Part shown: piece after piece, positions 11,231 through 18,532 of the stretch
How positions within the stretch are numbered: position 1 is the first letter of the stretch
Layout of the letters: each line of letters starts with the position of its first letter
Notes under the pieces: model-generated
What the model saw: the letters and a program-made list of their open reading frames with translations, nothing else
What the model was told of the DNA's origin: nothing
Database searches by the model: none
Made by a program: the position numbers and the translations under genes
NCBI RefSeq assembly: GCF_014837145.1
Contig: NZ_JACYFS010000002.1
Span: 186,001 to 250,000 of the forward strand
Origin: Chryseobacterium caseinilyticum
GTDB lineage: Bacteria > Bacteroidota > Bacteroidia > Flavobacteriales > Weeksellaceae
Direction of reading: 5' to 3'
DNA length: 64,000 bases

Positions 11231-11944
11231 ATGAATTTAAAAGGAAAAAATGCCATTGTTACAGGTGGTGGAAGAGGTCTTGGGAAAGCGGTTGCTTTAA
11301 TCCTTGCCAGTGAAGGCGTGAATGTAGGTATTACCGGAAGAAACGAAGAAAACCTTAAAATGACTGTTGACGAAATCCAGAAATTGGGTGTGAATGCAAC
11401 GTACGCAGTTTTCAGTATAGATAATGAAATTCATGTGAAAGCAGGAATCGAACAGATCGCAGAGCAATTGGGAGGTGTTGATATTCTTATCAACAACGCA
11501 GGAATCGGAGATTTCGGCAGCATCGAGGAAATGTCTTCTGAAGTTTGGGAGCAGGTCATTAAAACCAATCTGTTCGGAGTGTATTATGCAGCAAAAGCAG
11601 TTCAGCCTTTTATGAAAGCAAAAGGAGAGGGCGATATCATCAATGTAGCATCAACAGCAGGTTTGAAAGGTGGACCGAATATGTCGGCCTACGCAGCATC
11701 CAAGGCGGCAGTGGTTTCACTATCTCAATCCATGATGGCAGAATGGAGAAAGCAGAACATCCGTGTGGTGACCCTTACGCCGAGCACAATCGCTTCTGAC
11801 ATGTCTATCGAAGGTGGCTTAACAGACGGAAATCCCGACAAAGTTCTTCAGCCGGAAGACTTCGCAGAATGGGTAAGAGATATTTTGAAAATGAACAGGA
11901 GAGCGCTGATCGCCAACGGTTCTATTTTCTCTACAAATCCGTAG
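11231..11944 (+). CDS. Short-chain dehydrogenase/reductase, FabG-like
   Basis: This 237-residue NAD(P)-dependent oxidoreductase has a Rossmann fold. The cofactor loop TGGGRGLG is at residues 11-18, NNAG at 88-91, and the catalytic set is N113, S141, Y154 and K158 (YAASK). The level of match to 3-ketoacyl-ACP reductases is typical for the large FabG-like group, but no fatty-acid genes adjoin it. The real substrate is therefore unknown; a general carbonyl reductase is as likely as a FabG role. It stands alone, with a -7 box upstream and a hairpin terminator downstream. The family call is firm, the pathway is not. Confidence 0.92.
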   Translation: MNLKGKNAIVTGGGRGLGKAVALILASEGVNVGITGRNEENLKMTVDEIQKLGVNATYAVFSIDNEIHVKAGIEQIAEQLGGVDILINNAGIGDFGSIEEMSSEVWEQVIKTNLFGVYYAAKAVQPFMKAKGEGDIINVASTAGLKGGPNMSAYAASKAAVVSLSQSMMAEWRKQNIRVVTLTPSTIASDMSIEGGLTDGNPDKVLQPEDFAEWVRDILKMNRRALIANGSIFSTNP

Positions 11945-11945
11945 G

Positions 11946-11999
11946 GATTTAAGATTTAAGGTTTAAGATTTAAGATTCAATGTTTAAAATTTAAAATTT
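11946..11999. repeat. Degenerate 7-8 bp tandem repeat after the SDR gene
   Basis: Four to five imperfect copies of a GATTTAAG-like unit (GATTTAAG, GTTTAAG, ATTTAAG and variants) start directly after the SDR stop codon and grade into TTTAAAATTTAAAATTT. The sequence is low-complexity, with no coding signal. Confidence 0.6.
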
Positions 12000-12029
12000 T
12001 GATTTTCAGACTTGAGTTGTTTATAAAGT

Positions 12030-12058
12030 AATAGCGGGCAGTTTGTCCGCTATTTTTT
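12030..12058 (+). terminator. Intrinsic terminator after the SDR gene
   Basis: AATAGCGG (12030-12037) pairs perfectly with CCGCTATT (12047-12054), followed by a run of T. Confidence 0.8.
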
Positions 12059-12059
12059 A

Positions 12060-12219
12060 TTAAGAGCCTGTTTAAAAATGATTAAAAAACAAATTTTCAA
12101 GGCATTGTTCTTTTCCCCAACATTAAAGGGTGGAAAAATGCCTTGAAAATTTCATCAAGATTAACTCCCTTTAGGGTCGGGGGGAAATTAGTTTTGATGA
12201 AATTTAAGCAGGCTCTAAA
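12060..12219. mobile_element. 160-bp MITE-like element with terminal and nested inverted repeats
   Basis: The ends are a 17-base imperfect inverted repeat, left TTAAGAGCCTGTTTAAA (12060-12076) and right TTTAAGCAGGCTCTAAA (12203-12219), with two mismatches. Inside are two further hairpins: AAATTTTCAAGGCATT pairing with AATGCCTTGAAAATTT, and TTTCATCA pairing with TGATGAAA around a CCCTTTAGGG-type loop. It has no ORF. The layout fits a non-autonomous miniature transposable element or a complex REP. Assignment as mobile is inference; the inverted repeats are seen directly. A degenerate relative of its CTCCC/GGGG part appears near 39290. Confidence 0.6.
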
Positions 12220-12427
12220 TACTGTGAGTTTTAATTTATATCATAAAATCGATATTAAAATATTATTCTAAAAATCTTTGTGGTCTTCTACAAGTTTACG
12301 GCTCTGTGAAACTTAAAAACATTCAGCAGGTAAAAAACTCCTTGCCCTCACTGTTCAGTTTAAACCATAAGCTCAGCAGTAAACGTTATTATCTATCACT
12401 TCAAAACCCTTTATCAATGGTCTTTTT

Positions 12428-12458
12428 TTGAGTGTTATCACATTCATTCTTACCTTTA
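12428..12458 (+). promoter_or_regulatory. Probable promoter of the aldo/keto reductase
   Basis: TTTG (12428-12431) is followed after 19 bases by TACCTTTA (12451-12458), one base off the -7 consensus TAnnTTTG. The spacing is the preferred one. Transcription would begin inside the tandem repeat that follows. Confidence 0.5.
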
Positions 12459-12529
12459 CACTCAAACACTCAAACACTCAAACACTCAAACACTCAAACA
12501 CTCAAACACTCAAATACTCAAACACTAAA
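12459..12529. repeat. 8-bp tandem repeat (CACTCAAA) in the aldo/keto reductase leader
   Basis: Seven perfect copies of CACTCAAA run from 12459 to 12514, then TACTCAAA (12515-12522) and a partial CACTAAA. The array ends 8 bases before the ATG at 12538 and starts directly after the likely -7 box, so it makes up almost the whole 5' leader. Because 8 is not a multiple of 3, the array creates spurious open frames on the plus strand. Confidence 0.95.
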
Positions 12530-12537
12530 TCAAAATT

Positions 12538-13482
12538 ATGCAGAAAAAAACAATCAAAAACACAGACCTCTCTGTGGCACCCATCAATTTTGGAGGAAAT
12601 GTCTTCGGATGGACACTCAATGAAAAAGAATCTTTTGACATTCTTGATCAGTTTACTGATGCCGGTTTTAATTTTATTGACACAGCAGATACTTATTCGT
12701 GGTGGGTCAACGGAAAGGGCGGACAGTCCGAAGAAATCATCGGAAAATGGATGAAAGAGCGCAACAATAGAAACGATCTTGTGATCGCCACGAAAGTCGG
12801 TTCGGAAACAAAGGAACATGGCTATGATATCAGCAAAAAACATATTCTGAAATCGGTTGATGAATCTCTGCAGCGCCTTCAGACCGATCATATCGATTTG
12901 TACTACACTCATTTTGACGACGACAAAACGCCGGTGGAAGAAACTCTGGAAGCGTACGATGAGATTATCAAAGCCGGAAAAGTACGCTACATCGCTGCTT
13001 CCAATGTTTCTCCGGAAAGACTGAAAGAATCTTTCGAAGCCGCCGAGAAAAACGGTCTCCCTAAATACGTCGCTCTTCAGCCTCACTACAATCTGTTAGA
13101 AAGAGAAAAATTTGAAAGTGAATATGAGCAGCTGGTCAAAGATTTTGATCTGAGCGTTTTCACGTATTGGTCGCTGGCAGCAGGTTTTCTCACAGGAAAA
13201 TACCGCAGCGAGGAAGATTTTGCCAAAACAACCCGAGGTGAAGGCGTGAGAAAATATTTTGATGACAAAGGAAAAGCAGTTCTCAAGGCTTTGGATGAGG
13301 TGAGTGCAAAACACAATTCCAGTCCGGCAACGGTTTCTCTGGCCTGGCTGTTGGCTAATCCGCTCATCACAGCACCTATCGTAAGTGCGACGAGTAAAAA
13401 TCAGCTGGAAACTTTGTTCGCTGCGCCAAAATTAAATCTGGATAGTAAAGATCTGCAGATTCTGGATGAAGCTTCGAAGTAG
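12538..13482 (+). CDS. Aldo/keto reductase
   Basis: This NADPH-dependent carbonyl reductase of the (beta/alpha)8 AKR family has 314 residues. The catalytic tetrad is visible: D48 and Y53 in FIDTADTYSWW, K86 in IATKVG, and H125 in LYYTHFDDD. The C-terminal cofactor-binding segment reads APIVSATSKNQLE, and a PATVSLAWLL helix is present. The ATG follows the tandem repeat described above with no strong Shine-Dalgarno, as is common in Bacteroidetes. It has no operon partners. The substrate cannot be inferred, as the family includes many broad-range aldehyde and ketone reductases. A terminator follows the gene. Confidence 0.94.
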   Translation: MQKKTIKNTDLSVAPINFGGNVFGWTLNEKESFDILDQFTDAGFNFIDTADTYSWWVNGKGGQSEEIIGKWMKERNNRNDLVIATKVGSETKEHGYDISKKHILKSVDESLQRLQTDHIDLYYTHFDDDKTPVEETLEAYDEIIKAGKVRYIAASNVSPERLKESFEAAEKNGLPKYVALQPHYNLLEREKFESEYEQLVKDFDLSVFTYWSLAAGFLTGKYRSEEDFAKTTRGEGVRKYFDDKGKAVLKALDEVSAKHNSSPATVSLAWLLANPLITAPIVSATSKNQLETLFAAPKLNLDSKDLQILDEASK

Positions 13483-13504
13483 ATTTTTTAATTTAAAATA
13501 AATG

Positions 13505-13530
13505 AAACCATGGCTTTTGCTGTGGTTTTT
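13505..13530 (+). terminator. Intrinsic terminator after the aldo/keto reductase
   Basis: AAACCA (13505-13510) pairs with TGGTTT (13523-13528), followed by T residues. It is a short but well-placed hairpin. Confidence 0.6.
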
Positions 13531-13679
13531 AGTGATAATTGACAAGTCTTTAGATAATTTTTTTATTTTAATAAAATCGTATGAAAGTGAGGTTGCTCAA
13601 AGTCATGAGACTTAGCGCAGCGGGAATTATATTCACAGAGTTAGACTAGAAAATTCTTTAATAAGAAAAATGCACTAAA

Positions 13680-14078
13680 ATGATAAAAAATCACTTAAAA
13701 AAAATAACTGTCCTAATAATTTTTGAAGTATTAATGTCTCTTTTAGTTTCGTTAATCCCTTTTGCAGTAATTAATAATTTATATAGAATCAATTTAATAG
13801 TAATTTTAAATATATATAGAACTCCAATTGTTTTTATTGCTTATTTTTTATTGCACATAATCATTAATAGAAATTTAAATCTATTAATTAATATTGTTCT
13901 GAATATATGTATAAATTTAATATTGTTTATTCCTTTTATAAAAAGTGAACATTATCCCTTCTATAAAGAAGACTTTTTTATTATTTTTCTTATTGCAATA
14001 TTACTTTCTCCTATACTTGTGAAAAGTGAATTTGTTCAAAATAAGTTATTTTCAAAAGTTACTGACAGAAAATTTTAA
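13680..14078 (+). CDS. AT-rich small membrane protein of unknown function
   Basis: This 132-residue protein consists almost wholly of hydrophobic segments (about four, at residues ~9-32, ~42-62, ~66-88 and ~99-116) with an unusually high share of Ile, Leu and Asn. The base composition is clearly richer in A and T than neighbouring genes, which suggests either a recently acquired gene or weak selection. No known family is recognised. It sits 74 bases before repeat A, next to the SUKH-like gene, in a repeat-rich accessory stretch. Coding status is supported by length and an ATG start but remains moderate. Confidence 0.55.
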   Translation: MIKNHLKKITVLIIFEVLMSLLVSLIPFAVINNLYRINLIVILNIYRTPIVFIAYFLLHIIINRNLNLLINIVLNICINLILFIPFIKSEHYPFYKEDFFIIFLIAILLSPILVKSEFVQNKLFSKVTDRKF

Positions 14079-14151
14079 AAATATAAATTTGTGATTTTCA
14101 TTGTTACAATCTTGCAACTTTAAAATCTTAAAAAATTTTAAAATTTCTACC

Positions 14152-14341
14152 GATGTCGCGGATTTGCAATCCGTAACTGTTCCGCTTCGCAAAGTCTCCT
14201 TACTACTGTTTTAAATGCTTTAATCTTCACATCAGCGTATTATTACAAACATCGCTATAATATTTAAGTCGGCATTGCCTGCGATTTGCTATTTTAGAAG
14301 CAAAACATCTTCAGCCAATTGTCATGTCACGTCCAGCGGAT
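14152..14341. repeat. Long direct repeat, copy A, flanking the SUKH-like gene
   Basis: Copy A is about 190 bases and pairs with copy B at 14921-15102 in the same orientation. Both begin GATGTCGCGGATTTGCAATC, which contains the imperfect palindrome CGGATT-TGC-AATCCG. Both later share AAGTCT, ACAAACAT, GGCATT, GCTATTTTA, CAAAACATCTTCAG and GTCA...GACGT-like ends. It ends 6 bases before the stop codon of the SUKH-like gene. Confidence 0.85.
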
Positions 14342-14347
14342 GTTTAT

Positions 14348-14866
14348 TTAAAACACACCTAATGCCTCAAGATAAAATCCTTCACTAGATTTATCTCCCA
14401 TACTTTCAGCTAAATTTATCCTATCTTCTTCAGACCAATCTTCAGTATTTGCTTTACCAATTTTGATAAGATTTTGCAAAAATTCTTCTGATGAATTACT
14501 ACAGAATGCCACAACATTATAGTCACCATCTAAACTAAAGATTTTATTTGATTTACGATCTATCGCAATCGGGTCACCAGCTCCATCATGACCTACAATA
14601 GTAAAGTTACCACTGGATTCAATACGATCTTCACTGTAGAAATTTATCATTCCAATATCAAAAAAATTCACATTATAATTTTTGATTAAGTCAAGTATCG
14701 GATCTTCATAAAAAATATAATTAGAATTATTTCTTTTTATAAAACAACTTTTTCGAATTGCTTCTTCGACAATTTTTTCTTGATCAGGATTTCTTAATAG
14801 CCATTCATGAAATAAATTTTCACTTTCTTTAATGAAATTTATCGTTACTATATTGTTATTTTCCAT
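14348..14866 (-). CDS. SUKH/SMI1-KNR4-like protein, possible orphan immunity protein
   Basis: The 172-residue protein carries the hallmark core of the SUKH superfamily: a nonpolar-glycine stretch (FTIVGHDGAGDPIAID), a short strand pair (KIFSLDGDYNVVAF) and a C-terminal helix (SSEEFLQNLIKIG). SUKH proteins are widespread immunity proteins of polymorphic toxin systems, but the superfamily also has other roles. No toxin gene is next to it. It lies between two direct repeats of about 185 bases, one ending 6 bases past its stop and the other starting 54 bases before its start, which suggests acquisition as a unit. The superfamily call is fairly good; the immunity role is inference. Confidence 0.75.
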   Translation of the reverse strand: MENNNIVTINFIKESENLFHEWLLRNPDQEKIVEEAIRKSCFIKRNNSNYIFYEDPILDLIKNYNVNFFDIGMINFYSEDRIESSGNFTIVGHDGAGDPIAIDRKSNKIFSLDGDYNVVAFCSNSSEEFLQNLIKIGKANTEDWSEEDRINLAESMGDKSSEGFYLEALGVF

Positions 14867-14920
14867 AATATTTTATTGTTCATATTAAAGTAGATGCGAG
14901 CATAGAAAGTTGTCTTGATA

Positions 14921-15102
14921 GATGTCGCGGATTTGCAATCCGTGACCGTTCTTTTTCGAAAAGTCTTCCGACTCTGTTTGGAATTTCTTAAAAATGTCAA
15001 TCCACTACACAAACATAATTATGATATTTCACGTGGCATTATGCAGTAAGCTATTTTAAAACCAAAACATCTTCAGTCAATTTGTCACATGACGTTCAGC
15101 TA
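14921..15102. repeat. Long direct repeat, copy B, upstream of the SUKH-like gene
   Basis: This is the partner of copy A, displaced by 769 bases. It has the same opening (GATGTCGCGGATTTGCAATC) and the same late block (CTATTTTAAAACCAAAACAT, CTTCAGTCAATT). The remaining part of this gene-free stretch (15103-15304) holds a short duplication of TATCTCGA near 15145-15165 and low-complexity CAACCTCAACCTTAATCTC-type sequence, with no ORF. Confidence 0.85.
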
Positions 15103-15304
15103 TAGGAATCTGTAAAAATAGTTTAAGGTATACAAAGGGTATCTCGAGTGTATCTCGATAGCACATAAAAAGATACAACAAAATGACAAAATTTATCGTC
15201 ACTCATCAAGCTGGTTATGTTTTCAACCTCAACCTTAATCTCGGATCCCCGCACCCCGCACACTAATTTCAAATTTCAAACCTGAAATCTCAAATCAAAT
15301 TCCT

Positions 15305-15312
15305 TATTTTTG
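15305..15312 (+). promoter_or_regulatory. -7 box of prmA
   Basis: TATTTTTG matches the Bacteroidetes -7 element and lies 15 bases before the prmA ATG at 15328. It overlaps the in-frame TTG at 15310, arguing against that TTG as a start. Confidence 0.55.
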
Positions 15313-15327
15313 CAGCAAATTACTCAC

Positions 15328-16155
15328 ATGCAAAATTATTTAGAATTCGATTTCAAAATACAACCACTTCAACCCTGGGGAGATATATTAATGGCGGAAC
15401 TGATTGAGATTGGTTTCGACAGTTTCACAGAAGAAATTCATGGTATTTTAGGTTATATTCAGAAAGATTTATTCAAAGAGGAAGATTTAAAAACACTTCC
15501 TTTATTTCAGAATGAAGAGGTGAAAATAGAGTATACTTTCACGGAAATGCCCAACATCAACTGGAATGAAGAGTGGGAAAAGAATTTCGAACCCATCAAT
15601 ATAGATGATAAAGTATTGATCAGAGCAGAATTTCACGAGTCTGTGGAAGGTATGCACGAGATCATTATTCAGCCAAAAATGTCTTTCGGAACAGGTCATC
15701 ACCCGACCACGCATCTGATGATTCAGCAGATGATGGATATTGATTTTAAAGACAAAAAAGTCCTTGATATGGGTTGCGGAACTTCAGTTCTGGCTATCTA
15801 TGCAAAACAAATCGGTGCCGGTGACACAAAAGCGATCGATATCGACGAATGGTCAGTTGAAAATTCCAAAGAAAACGCAGTAAGAAATGGAGTAGAGCTG
15901 GATATCGAACTGGGAACTGCCAATAATTTAGGAAATGAAAATTACGATATTATTTTGGCCAACATCAACCGAAATATTTTAATTTCAGACATTCCAACTT
16001 ATGTTAATGTATTGAATGAAGGAGGCAAGCTGTTGTTGTCAGGCCTTTGTTTCTTTGATGTAGAGGATATTCTTGAAGTTTGCAAAGATAACAATCTGGA
16101 ATTGCAAAAGAAACTGCAGCGTGAAGAATGGGTAAGCCTTCTTCTTGAAAAATAG
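15328..16155 (+). CDS. prmA: Ribosomal protein L11 methyltransferase PrmA
   Basis: PrmA trimethylates lysines and the N-terminus of ribosomal protein L11 using S-adenosylmethionine. From the ATG at 15328 it has 275 residues, with an N-terminal L11-binding domain (NYLEFDFKIQPLQPWGDIL) and a linker containing the substrate-loop motif FGTGHHPTTHLM. The methyltransferase core follows: VLDMGCGTSVLAIYAKQIGA, then DIDEWSVENSKENA, and the ILANINRNIL motif near the active site. An upstream TTG would add six residues but overlaps the promoter box. It appears to be monocistronic. Identification is firm. Confidence 0.96.
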   Translation: MQNYLEFDFKIQPLQPWGDILMAELIEIGFDSFTEEIHGILGYIQKDLFKEEDLKTLPLFQNEEVKIEYTFTEMPNINWNEEWEKNFEPINIDDKVLIRAEFHESVEGMHEIIIQPKMSFGTGHHPTTHLMIQQMMDIDFKDKKVLDMGCGTSVLAIYAKQIGAGDTKAIDIDEWSVENSKENAVRNGVELDIELGTANNLGNENYDIILANINRNILISDIPTYVNVLNEGGKLLLSGLCFFDVEDILEVCKDNNLELQKKLQREEWVSLLLEK

Positions 16156-16250
16156 ATTTACAAAACTTCAGAAGTTTCGTAAACTTGTTTCGCAGACCGT
16201 TTGTCTATACTCAGCCTGACAGTACTTCCTAAATCCTTTTGGTACTCACT

Positions 16251-16273
16251 GTCACGCTGAGCGCAGTCGAGCG
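16251..16273. repeat. Single dispersed REP-like core
   Basis: A 23-base sequence beginning GTCACGCTGAGCGCAGTCGA resembles the repeat cores at 10683-10916. It is followed by low-complexity TTAACCTCAACCTC just before the next start codon. Confidence 0.55.
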
Positions 16274-16323
16274 TTATCGCAATAATCCATTCTCAATCTC
16301 TGCCTTAACCTCAACCTCAAAAA

Positions 16324-17163
16324 ATGAAACCTTTCCTCACCACACTTTTTATATGTTTTATCAAAATCCTTTTCGCTCAGGAAAATGAGATTTACGCCAA
16401 CGGTGTTTTTCATTTTGAAGACAACAAAACGCAGAAGATTTTTACTGATCACACGAGAGTGAGACAATCTCCTGATGTAAATTCTCAGATCTTAGATTCG
16501 CTGAAAACCAATCAGCAGATCGTGATTTTGAAAAAAAAAGAAAATATTCTGAAGTTGGGTGAAAGAATTGCCAATTGGTACAAAATATCTTATCAGAAAG
16601 ACAATCAGAATTACGAAGGATTTATCTGGGGAGGAAATCTTGCGGTTGGTTTCAGAAGCAAAAACGGTTATGATTTTCTTTTTGGTTTAACGAAAACGGT
16701 GAGCAGAAAAAATCCGGAATATGACGGTTCGTTTCCTCAGAATTACGCATCTGTAAAATTGTTGAAAGATAATCGTTTGGTTGATGAGGTCTCATTTGAA
16801 ACGGGTTTAGGCGAAAGTTTAAGCTTCGGAACCTTTAATGTAGAGAGCAATCACCGTCTGAAAAATGTAGAATTGACATTAAAAGCGACAGTCTCCGGCG
16901 AAGCCTGTGGAATAGCCAGCTACGATCAGTATGTATTGGTAAAAGGTGAAAAACTCGTTGCTCTTCCTCAATTGACGACTGTAGGTGATGCAGATGTGTA
17001 TTACCACACAGAAGAATTCATTTTCCCTAACGATAAAGGCGGAATTCCTAATGCTTTCATTTACAAAATGGAGGAGGTGGAAGAAGATGAAAAAGAGCGG
17101 GAGAAATTTAAACGTTCGTCAAAAACATATCTTTGGAACGGAAATTCTTTTAAAGCGAAATAA
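16324..17163 (+). CDS. Secreted protein with a bacterial SH3-like domain
   Basis: The 279-residue protein opens with a signal peptide (LFICFIKILFAQ). Residues ~38-105 look like a bacterial SH3 domain (DHTRVRQSPDVNSQILDSL, then WYKISYQ and EGFIWGGNLAVG), a fold often used to bind peptidoglycan or peptides. The remainder is a predicted beta-rich region without a known family (VELTLKATVSGEACGIAS), followed by an acidic, charged tail segment (EEVEEDEKEREKFKR). It probably acts in the periplasm or at the cell envelope. No catalytic residues are evident. A terminator follows, so it is likely its own unit. The SH3 call is good; the role is unknown. Confidence 0.8.
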   Translation: MKPFLTTLFICFIKILFAQENEIYANGVFHFEDNKTQKIFTDHTRVRQSPDVNSQILDSLKTNQQIVILKKKENILKLGERIANWYKISYQKDNQNYEGFIWGGNLAVGFRSKNGYDFLFGLTKTVSRKNPEYDGSFPQNYASVKLLKDNRLVDEVSFETGLGESLSFGTFNVESNHRLKNVELTLKATVSGEACGIASYDQYVLVKGEKLVALPQLTTVGDADVYYHTEEFIFPNDKGGIPNAFIYKMEEVEEDEKEREKFKRSSKTYLWNGNSFKAK

Positions 17164-17182
17164 TATTTTTATTATAAAATTG

Positions 17183-17213
17183 AAAACCACTGTATATTTA
17201 CGGTGGTTTTTAA
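17183..17213 (+). terminator. Intrinsic terminator after the SH3 protein gene
   Basis: AAAACCAC (17183-17190) pairs perfectly with GTGGTTTT (17203-17210). The GTG inside its right arm is in frame with the next gene but is not a plausible start. Confidence 0.7.
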
Positions 17214-17223
17214 TTTGAACATA

Positions 17224-17544
17224 ATGACAAAAGGAGAACTTTATGATCTGAAGTATACGCTTTCAGATTTTATTTATCCAAGATTAAAAGAATTTAAAGA
17301 AAAAGTAGATAGTAAAAATGCACCTTCAATCCCTGATTTTTCAAATGTTGAGAATTTTTCTAACCAAACATCTTTTGCAGAAAAAGAAAAATATTGGAGT
17401 GAGATCTTAAGTAAAATGATTATTCCTTTTGAATATCACGTTGATCCCGAAAAATTTAAACATCTGGAGTTTGAAGAAATTAATGAAAAAGTAGAACTTG
17501 GATTAAAGCTTTTTGCAGAGTATTTTGTAAATCTTTGGTTTTAG
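17224..17544 (+). CDS. Hypothetical small protein
   Basis: This 106-residue, charged, soluble protein starts MTKGELYDLKYTLSDFIYPR. The ATG at 17224 is preferred over a GTG at 17203 that lies in the terminator stem. It is predicted mostly helical with no signal peptide. No family is recognised. The next gene begins 2 bases after its stop, so the two are very likely translated from one message and may act together. Short, paired soluble genes of this kind near a SUKH-like gene are often immunity-type proteins, but nothing here proves that. Confidence 0.65.
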   Translation: MTKGELYDLKYTLSDFIYPRLKEFKEKVDSKNAPSIPDFSNVENFSNQTSFAEKEKYWSEILSKMIIPFEYHVDPEKFKHLEFEEINEKVELGLKLFAEYFVNLWF

Positions 17545-17546
17545 TT

Positions 17547-18047
17547 ATGGACTATTTTGTTTACGCTCTCGAACATATTTATACAGACGATACCCACCGT
17601 GACAGTAAGTTTTTAGGATATTTTGATGATCTCTCTGAAATCGAAAAAGAAAAGCAAAGGTTATTGTTTTTTCGAGGATTTTCAGATTATCCTCACGATT
17701 TCCATGTGAAAAAAATAGGACTGAATAAAATTAACTGGCAAAATGGCTTCACAGAAGTTGTTGGTGAAATTGGACGGGATTATTTACCCCAAGATGATTT
17801 TATTCCAGATTATAGTCAGGTAGTTACGAAGCTGAATTTAAAAACAGTTTTTAAAGTAAGTCATGTTTATACAATTCATGCATTTTTGGATGATGAGAGA
17901 GAAATAGGAGTTTTTTCTGACAAAAAAATAGCAAATGATGTTGTGAATTTCCTTCAACAAAAAGTTGGCTTCGACGAATATCCTGACGATTTTATTATTA
18001 CCGAAATTATGTTGAATGATTGGCAATGGAGTGCGGGATTTGAATAG
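17547..18047 (+). CDS. Hypothetical protein with two tandem copies of a ~65-residue domain (DUF7336-like)
   Basis: From the ATG at 17547 the protein has 166 residues and is internally duplicated. The first half reads VYALEHIY, then FLGYFDDLSEIEKEKQRL, GFSDYPHDFHVKKIGLNKI and WQNGF. The second half reads VFKVSHVY, EIGVFSDKKIANDVV, GFDEYPDDFIITEIMLND and WSAGF. The pattern of a strand with His, a YFDD/VFSD turn, a helix, GFxxYPxDF, then a Trp-containing end resembles the DUF7336 family as I remember it. It follows the previous gene after 2 bases. No catalytic motif is visible. Function unknown. Confidence 0.75.
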   Translation: MDYFVYALEHIYTDDTHRDSKFLGYFDDLSEIEKEKQRLLFFRGFSDYPHDFHVKKIGLNKINWQNGFTEVVGEIGRDYLPQDDFIPDYSQVVTKLNLKTVFKVSHVYTIHAFLDDEREIGVFSDKKIANDVVNFLQQKVGFDEYPDDFIITEIMLNDWQWSAGFE

Positions 18048-18092
18048 TTTTATTAATAAAACTTGAACTTTTCAATTCATCAATATCAAAAA

Positions 18093-18129
18093 GCAAAAAA
18101 AGCGCTCATACAAATGGATGACGAGCGCT
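18093..18129 (-). terminator. Intrinsic terminator after the NIL-domain gene
   Basis: On the minus strand AGCGCTC (18123-18129) pairs with GAGCGCT (18101-18107), followed by TTTTTTGCTTTTT. It also lies in the right place to stop plus-strand transcripts, but the U-tract favours the minus strand. Confidence 0.75.
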
Positions 18130-18153
18130 TCAATCAAATTATATGGAATTCAA

Positions 18154-18459
18154 TTAGGAATATCTTCTGCAGATGTACTCTACATTGGTATTCAGTAATT
18201 TATTTTTGTTGAGGAAATATTCCAGATTCTGAAATTCTTCCGTCGTCGTATTCAGGTAAAGTTGAAAAGAGCCGAAATCGGTGCCGTTGACATATTCCAC
18301 ATCTGCATTCAAAACCCTATAACACATCCCCATCTGGTTGCAGATCACGTTGAGGAGATGATCAAATTTCATTTTCCCGTTCAGTTCCACTTCAAGAACA
18401 ATTTCTTTTTTGCTGATGCCCGGTTTTTGGGATAAAGACTGCAGATTTCGTGTAATCAT
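18154..18459 (-). CDS. Stand-alone NIL-domain protein
   Basis: The 101-residue protein matches the NIL domain, an ACT-like ligand-binding fold normally found at the C-terminus of methionine-importer ATPases (MetN) and some ferredoxins. The signs are LEVELNGKMKFDHLLNVIC, then YRVLNADVEYVNGTDFGSFQ and LYLNTTTEEFQNLEYF with VEYI at the end. Here it is not fused to anything. By analogy it may sense methionine or a related metabolite. It is a single gene with a strong promoter at 18533-18562, a leader of about 65 bases and a terminator. The family call is good; ligand and target are inference. Confidence 0.8.
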   Translation of the reverse strand: MITRNLQSLSQKPGISKKEIVLEVELNGKMKFDHLLNVICNQMGMCYRVLNADVEYVNGTDFGSFQLYLNTTTEEFQNLEYFLNKNKLLNTNVEYICRRYS

Positions 18460-18532
18460 GTTTTGGTGATTTTTTTAGGTGAATGACTCAATTCCTTTGT
18501 ACATAAAGTTTTATTTTGTTTTAAATACTTAG

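Noticed and set aside
12459..12529. CRISPR-like array
   Set aside because: Units are 8 bases with no spacers and no cas genes nearby; it is a simple tandem repeat.
12428..12754. Two overlapping plus-strand frames through the CACTCAAA array
   Set aside because: They arise because an 8-bp repeat without stops is open in all frames; they run antiphase into the aldo/keto reductase gene and encode repetitive HSNTQTLK-type peptide.
12502..13086. 194-residue minus-strand frame
   Set aside because: It lies opposite the well-supported aldo/keto reductase and has no family features.
14152..15102. Complete insertion sequence
   Set aside because: The flanking repeats are direct and long, and no transposase gene lies between them.
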